Below, piece by piece: positions 5,233 to 7,940 of a stretch of 7,940 bases of DNA. Each line of letters begins with the position of its first letter. Position 1 is the first letter of the stretch. The notes under the pieces were generated by a model, which ran no database searches, was not told the DNA's origin, and was given only the letters and a program-made list of their open reading frames with translations. This DNA comes from Bryobacterales bacterium. GTDB lineage: Bacteria; Acidobacteriota; Terriglobia; Bryobacterales; Bryobacteraceae. Both the position numbers and the translations under genes were made by a program. Where the stretch lies: positions 1 through 7,940 of the forward strand of contig PKZC01000456.1 in NCBI GenBank assembly GCA_003132905.1, written 5' to 3'.

Positions 5233-7940
5233 ATGGATAAACCCGCTCTTGACTTAGACAAGATTCGGGCTCGGCTGGAATCAGCCCAGGGACCTTTGTA
5301 CTGGAAGAGCCTCGAAGAACTGGCCGAGACCAAAGAGTTTCAGGCTTTCCTCGACGATGAACTCGCCGATCGAACGCCCAACTGGCTGGACGCAGACCAC
5401 CGCCGCAATTTTCTGAAGCTGGCGGCCGCGTCGCTCGCTTTTGCCGGTATCACTGCGTGTACCAAACAGCCCAAAGAGGTGATCGTCCCCTACGTTCGCC
5501 AGCCGGAAGAGTTTGTTCCAGGCCTTCCACTTTATTACGCTACCGCGATGCAGATGGGTGGAGTAGGCACGGGCTTGCTGGTCACCAGCTACCTGGGCCG
5601 GCCCACCAAGATTGAAGGAAATCCCGATCATCCGGGCAGCCTGGGCGCTTCGGATTATTTCCAGCAGGCCTCTATCCTGACGATGTACGATCCGGATCGC
5701 GCGCAGGCCGTGACGAAGCAGGGTTACATCGACTCTTGGATAGCGTTCCAGGCCGATGTCGCATCTCGCCGCGAAGAGGCAATGTTGAAGAATGGCGACG
5801 GCCTTCGAATCCTCACCGAAACGATAACTTCTCCGACTTTGACCGCTGGGATTACCGCGATCTTGAAGGAACTGCCCGCTGCGAAATGGCATCAGTATGA
5901 AGTCGGCGCACGGCACAGCGCATATAAAGGCGCGATGCTGGCGTTTGGGCGTCCGGTCAACACGATTTACGATTTCAGCCAGGCAGACGTGGTCGTTTCC
6001 ATTGACGCGGACTTTTTGGCCTGCGGCCCTGGTAATCTTCGCCATGCCCGGCAATTTGCGGATAAACGGCGGGTGCAGAGCAACGTCACGCACACGCCCC
6101 AACCGAAGGAAGATTGGCAGGAAGGCTACCAGGAGGGCTCCTCCGCTCCGCGAGCAAATCAATCGGCATCCTATGCCAGCGAGAACCGTGGACCGGTAGT
6201 TTTACCGGCGCAGGTGCAGGCCGAAGGGAAAGCGCCCAGCGAGACAACGATGAATCGGCTGTACGTCGTTGAGCCATCTCCTTCCGCCACCGCCAGCATG
6301 GCGGATCATCATTTTGTTCTTCAGGGCGGCGAAATCGAAGGCTGGGCCTGGGATCTGGCCGCGGCTCTTGGCCTGGGCGGACAGAATAGCGGAAAGAACA
6401 AAGAGGTAGCGGCTATCGCGCGCGATCTGCAGGCGCACAAAGGCGCTTGTTTGGTGGTGGCGGGCGATTACCAACCACCATCCGTTCACGCCCTGGCGCA
6501 CGCCATGAATCAGGCGCTCGGCAATGTTGGCAAGACGGTCAAGTACACGGATTCTATCGAAGGCAATCCCACAGATCAGCAGGATTCATTGCGCCAACTG
6601 GTAGCCGACATGAACGCCGGCAAAGTAGAAACGCTGCTTATCTTAGGTGGTAACCCGATCTACAGCGCTCCCGCTGATTTGGATTTCGCCGGGGCTTTGA
6701 AAAAGGTTTATTGGAAAGCTTACCTCGGTCTTTACGCCGACGAGACTGCCCGGCAGTGCATCTGGCAGGTTCCCGAAGCGCACTATCTGGAGTCCTGGGG
6801 CGATGTTCGCGGGTTCGACGGAACCGTCAGTTTCGTCCAGCCGTTGATTGCGCCGCTCTACGGAGGTAAGACAGCGCTGGAAGTGATCGCAACCTTCGGT
6901 GGCCAACCCGATAAATCCGATCACGATCTGGTGCAAGCTTACTGGCAGAGCCAATCCAAAGCATCCAATTTCGACATCTTCTGGCAAAAGGCGCTGCACG
7001 ATGGCGTGGTGCCGAACACCGCGTTGGCCGCTGTGAGCGTCACAGCGAAAATGCCTCCCGCATCGGCGCCGAAAACACCGCAGGGTCTCGAGATTAATTT
7101 CCGGCCCGACCCGACCATCTGGGATGGATCGTTCGCCAACAACGGCTGGCTGCAAGAGCTGCCCAAGCCGGCGAATAAGATGACCTGGGACAATGCCATC
7201 TGGATCAGCCCCAATACCTCCCAGCAGAAAAATCTGAATATCGGCGACATGGCCGAGCTGAAATATCAAGGGCGCACCGTTACCGGGCCGGTTTGGATCA
7301 TGCCGGGCCACGCCAACAACAGCGTTACGGTTCATCTTGGTTACGGCCGAACGTTCGCCGGGCACGTGGGCGACGAAGTTGGCTTCAATGCGTATTTGCT
7401 GCGTACCTCGTCCGCGCCCTGGAGCGATTACGGCCTGGAGCTGAACAAAGTGAGCGGAAGCCACGAGTTCGCAACCACGCAGCATACGCAGACCATGGAA
7501 GAGGGCGAGCCAATTCGTATCGCCACCCTCGAAGAATACAAGAAGACTCCTCAGTTCGTCGATCAGAAGCAAGACCAGAAGTCCATTCCGGCAACACTCA
7601 CTTTGTATCCCGACTATCGCTATCAAGGCTACAAGTGGGGCATGACCATCGACCTGAACTCGTGCGTCGGCTGCGGCTCGTGCATGATGGCCTGCCAGTC
7701 GGAAAACAACATCGCCGTAGTCGGAAAGATCGAAGTCACTCGCGGCCGTCATATGAACTGGCTGCGTGTGGACCGGTATTACAAAGGCAATTGGGACAAT
7801 CCCGAACTGTACTACCAGCCGGTGCCGTGCATGCATTGTGAGAATGCGCCTTGCGAACTGGTATGTCCAGTGGCTGCGACGGTACATAGCGGCGAGGGCA
7901 TCAACCAGATGGTTTATAACCGCTGCGTGGGCACGCGCTA
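5233..7940 (+). CDS. actB: Alternative complex III subunit ActB, molybdopterin-oxidoreductase-like/ferredoxin fusion, cut by window edge
   Basis: From ATG 5233 the frame stays open for 902 codons and runs off the right edge; the C-terminal part is missing. Residues 20-62 (LYWKSLEELAETKEF..., then RRNFLK at 57-62) match the extended Tat-signal domain typical of ActB proteins, ending in a lipobox-like ITAC (Cys76). Residues about 80-725 are the molybdopterin-oxidoreductase-like part, including GRPTKIEGNPDHPGSLGA (122-139), TLLILGGNPIYSAPADL (467-483), a molydopterin-binding-type C-terminal domain and MPGHANNSVTVHLGYGRTFAG (690-710). In characterised ACIII this part binds no molybdenum, and no Fe-S cysteines follow the Tat motif here. 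Ferredoxin-like part: CVGCGSCMMAC (811-821), CMHCENAPCELVC (866-878) and NRCVGTR (896-902), where the next cysteine ligands are cut off. It should carry electrons from quinol oxidation to ActA. Oddity: an extra hydrophilic stretch at about residues 281-337. No strong ribosome site is visible; translational coupling to actA is likely. Confidence 0.94.
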   Translation, partial: MDKPALDLDKIRARLESAQGPLYWKSLEELAETKEFQAFLDDELADRTPNWLDADHRRNFLKLAAASLAFAGITACTKQPKEVIVPYVRQPEEFVPGLPLYYATAMQMGGVGTGLLVTSYLGRPTKIEGNPDHPGSLGASDYFQQASILTMYDPDRAQAVTKQGYIDSWIAFQADVASRREEAMLKNGDGLRILTETITSPTLTAGITAILKELPAAKWHQYEVGARHSAYKGAMLAFGRPVNTIYDFSQADVVVSIDADFLACGPGNLRHARQFADKRRVQSNVTHTPQPKEDWQEGYQEGSSAPRANQSASYASENRGPVVLPAQVQAEGKAPSETTMNRLYVVEPSPSATASMADHHFVLQGGEIEGWAWDLAAALGLGGQNSGKNKEVAAIARDLQAHKGACLVVAGDYQPPSVHALAHAMNQALGNVGKTVKYTDSIEGNPTDQQDSLRQLVADMNAGKVETLLILGGNPIYSAPADLDFAGALKKVYWKAYLGLYADETARQCIWQVPEAHYLESWGDVRGFDGTVSFVQPLIAPLYGGKTALEVIATFGGQPDKSDHDLVQAYWQSQSKASNFDIFWQKALHDGVVPNTALAAVSVTAKMPPASAPKTPQGLEINFRPDPTIWDGSFANNGWLQELPKPANKMTWDNAIWISPNTSQQKNLNIGDMAELKYQGRTVTGPVWIMPGHANNSVTVHLGYGRTFAGHVGDEVGFNAYLLRTSSAPWSDYGLELNKVSGSHEFATTQHTQTMEEGEPIRIATLEEYKKTPQFVDQKQDQKSIPATLTLYPDYRYQGYKWGMTIDLNSCVGCGSCMMACQSENNIAVVGKIEVTRGRHMNWLRVDRYYKGNWDNPELYYQPVPCMHCENAPCELVCPVAATVHSGEGINQMVYNRCVGTR

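Noticed and set aside
5281..6162. Long minus-strand open frame over actB
   Set aside because: It is antisense to a confidently identified gene and has no recognisable motif; long antisense frames are common in GC-rich coding DNA.
6061..6246. Pair of compensating frameshifts as the cause of the unusual ActB segment
   Set aside because: The neighbouring plus frames over this stretch give Arg/Cys-rich sequence without any ActB-like motif, and the main frame is uninterrupted, so a real insertion is the simpler reading.
6643..7887. Minus-strand open frame of about 414 codons over actB
   Set aside because: It mirrors the codon structure of actB, shows no family motif, and conflicts with the continuous plus-strand protein carrying Fe-S motifs.

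Overview
The window looks like chromosomal DNA of a member of the Acidobacteriota, probably from the Koribacter/Sulfotelmatobacter neighbourhood. This is inferred from moderately GC-rich coding sequence, a secreted protein that resembles (from memory) a family much expanded in that phylum, and the opening genes of an alternative complex III (ACIII) operon. No database search was possible. There are no RNA genes, insertion sequences, CRISPR arrays or phage genes.

Layout. Positions 690 to 1 (minus strand, cut by the left edge) hold the N-terminal 230 residues of a GT-B glycosyltransferase. It diverges, across a 51-bp gap, from a class III PLP aminotransferase of the alanine-glyoxylate type (742-2061, plus), followed closely by a small Cys-pair protein (2080-2352, plus). 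A secreted protein of unknown function converges on it (3198-2365, minus). Its start is back to back with a GNAT acetyltransferase (3247-3771, plus); the 48-bp gap between them carries 15-bp tandem repeats. A 214-bp gap follows, with a perfect 20-bp dyad, three GTTAT repeats at a 10-bp period and a 28-codon upstream ORF. Then come a small ECF-type sigma factor (3986-4444, plus), a 122-bp promoter-bearing gap, and the two first ACIII genes: actA (4567-5217, pentaheme cytochrome c) and actB (5233 to beyond the right edge, a molybdopterin-oxidoreductase-like and ferredoxin-like fusion).

How the genes work together. ActA and ActB are the periplasmic redox subunits of a complex that oxidises membrane quinol and passes electrons through Fe-S clusters and c hemes to a cytochrome c or terminal oxidase. 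The remaining act genes would be expected to the right. The sigma factor upstream, with its own elaborate control region, is a candidate regulator of this or a distant regulon, but the sequence does not prove a link. The left half is a set of unrelated housekeeping or accessory genes in short divergent and convergent units.

Nothing here amounts to an obviously new multi-gene system. The best leads are a roughly 57-residue hydrophilic insertion inside ActB, the layered control region upstream of the sigma factor, the tandem-repeat operator candidate at 3200-3244, and a divergent gene pair whose -10-like elements sit only 5-6 bases before both ATGs, suggesting leaderless transcripts.
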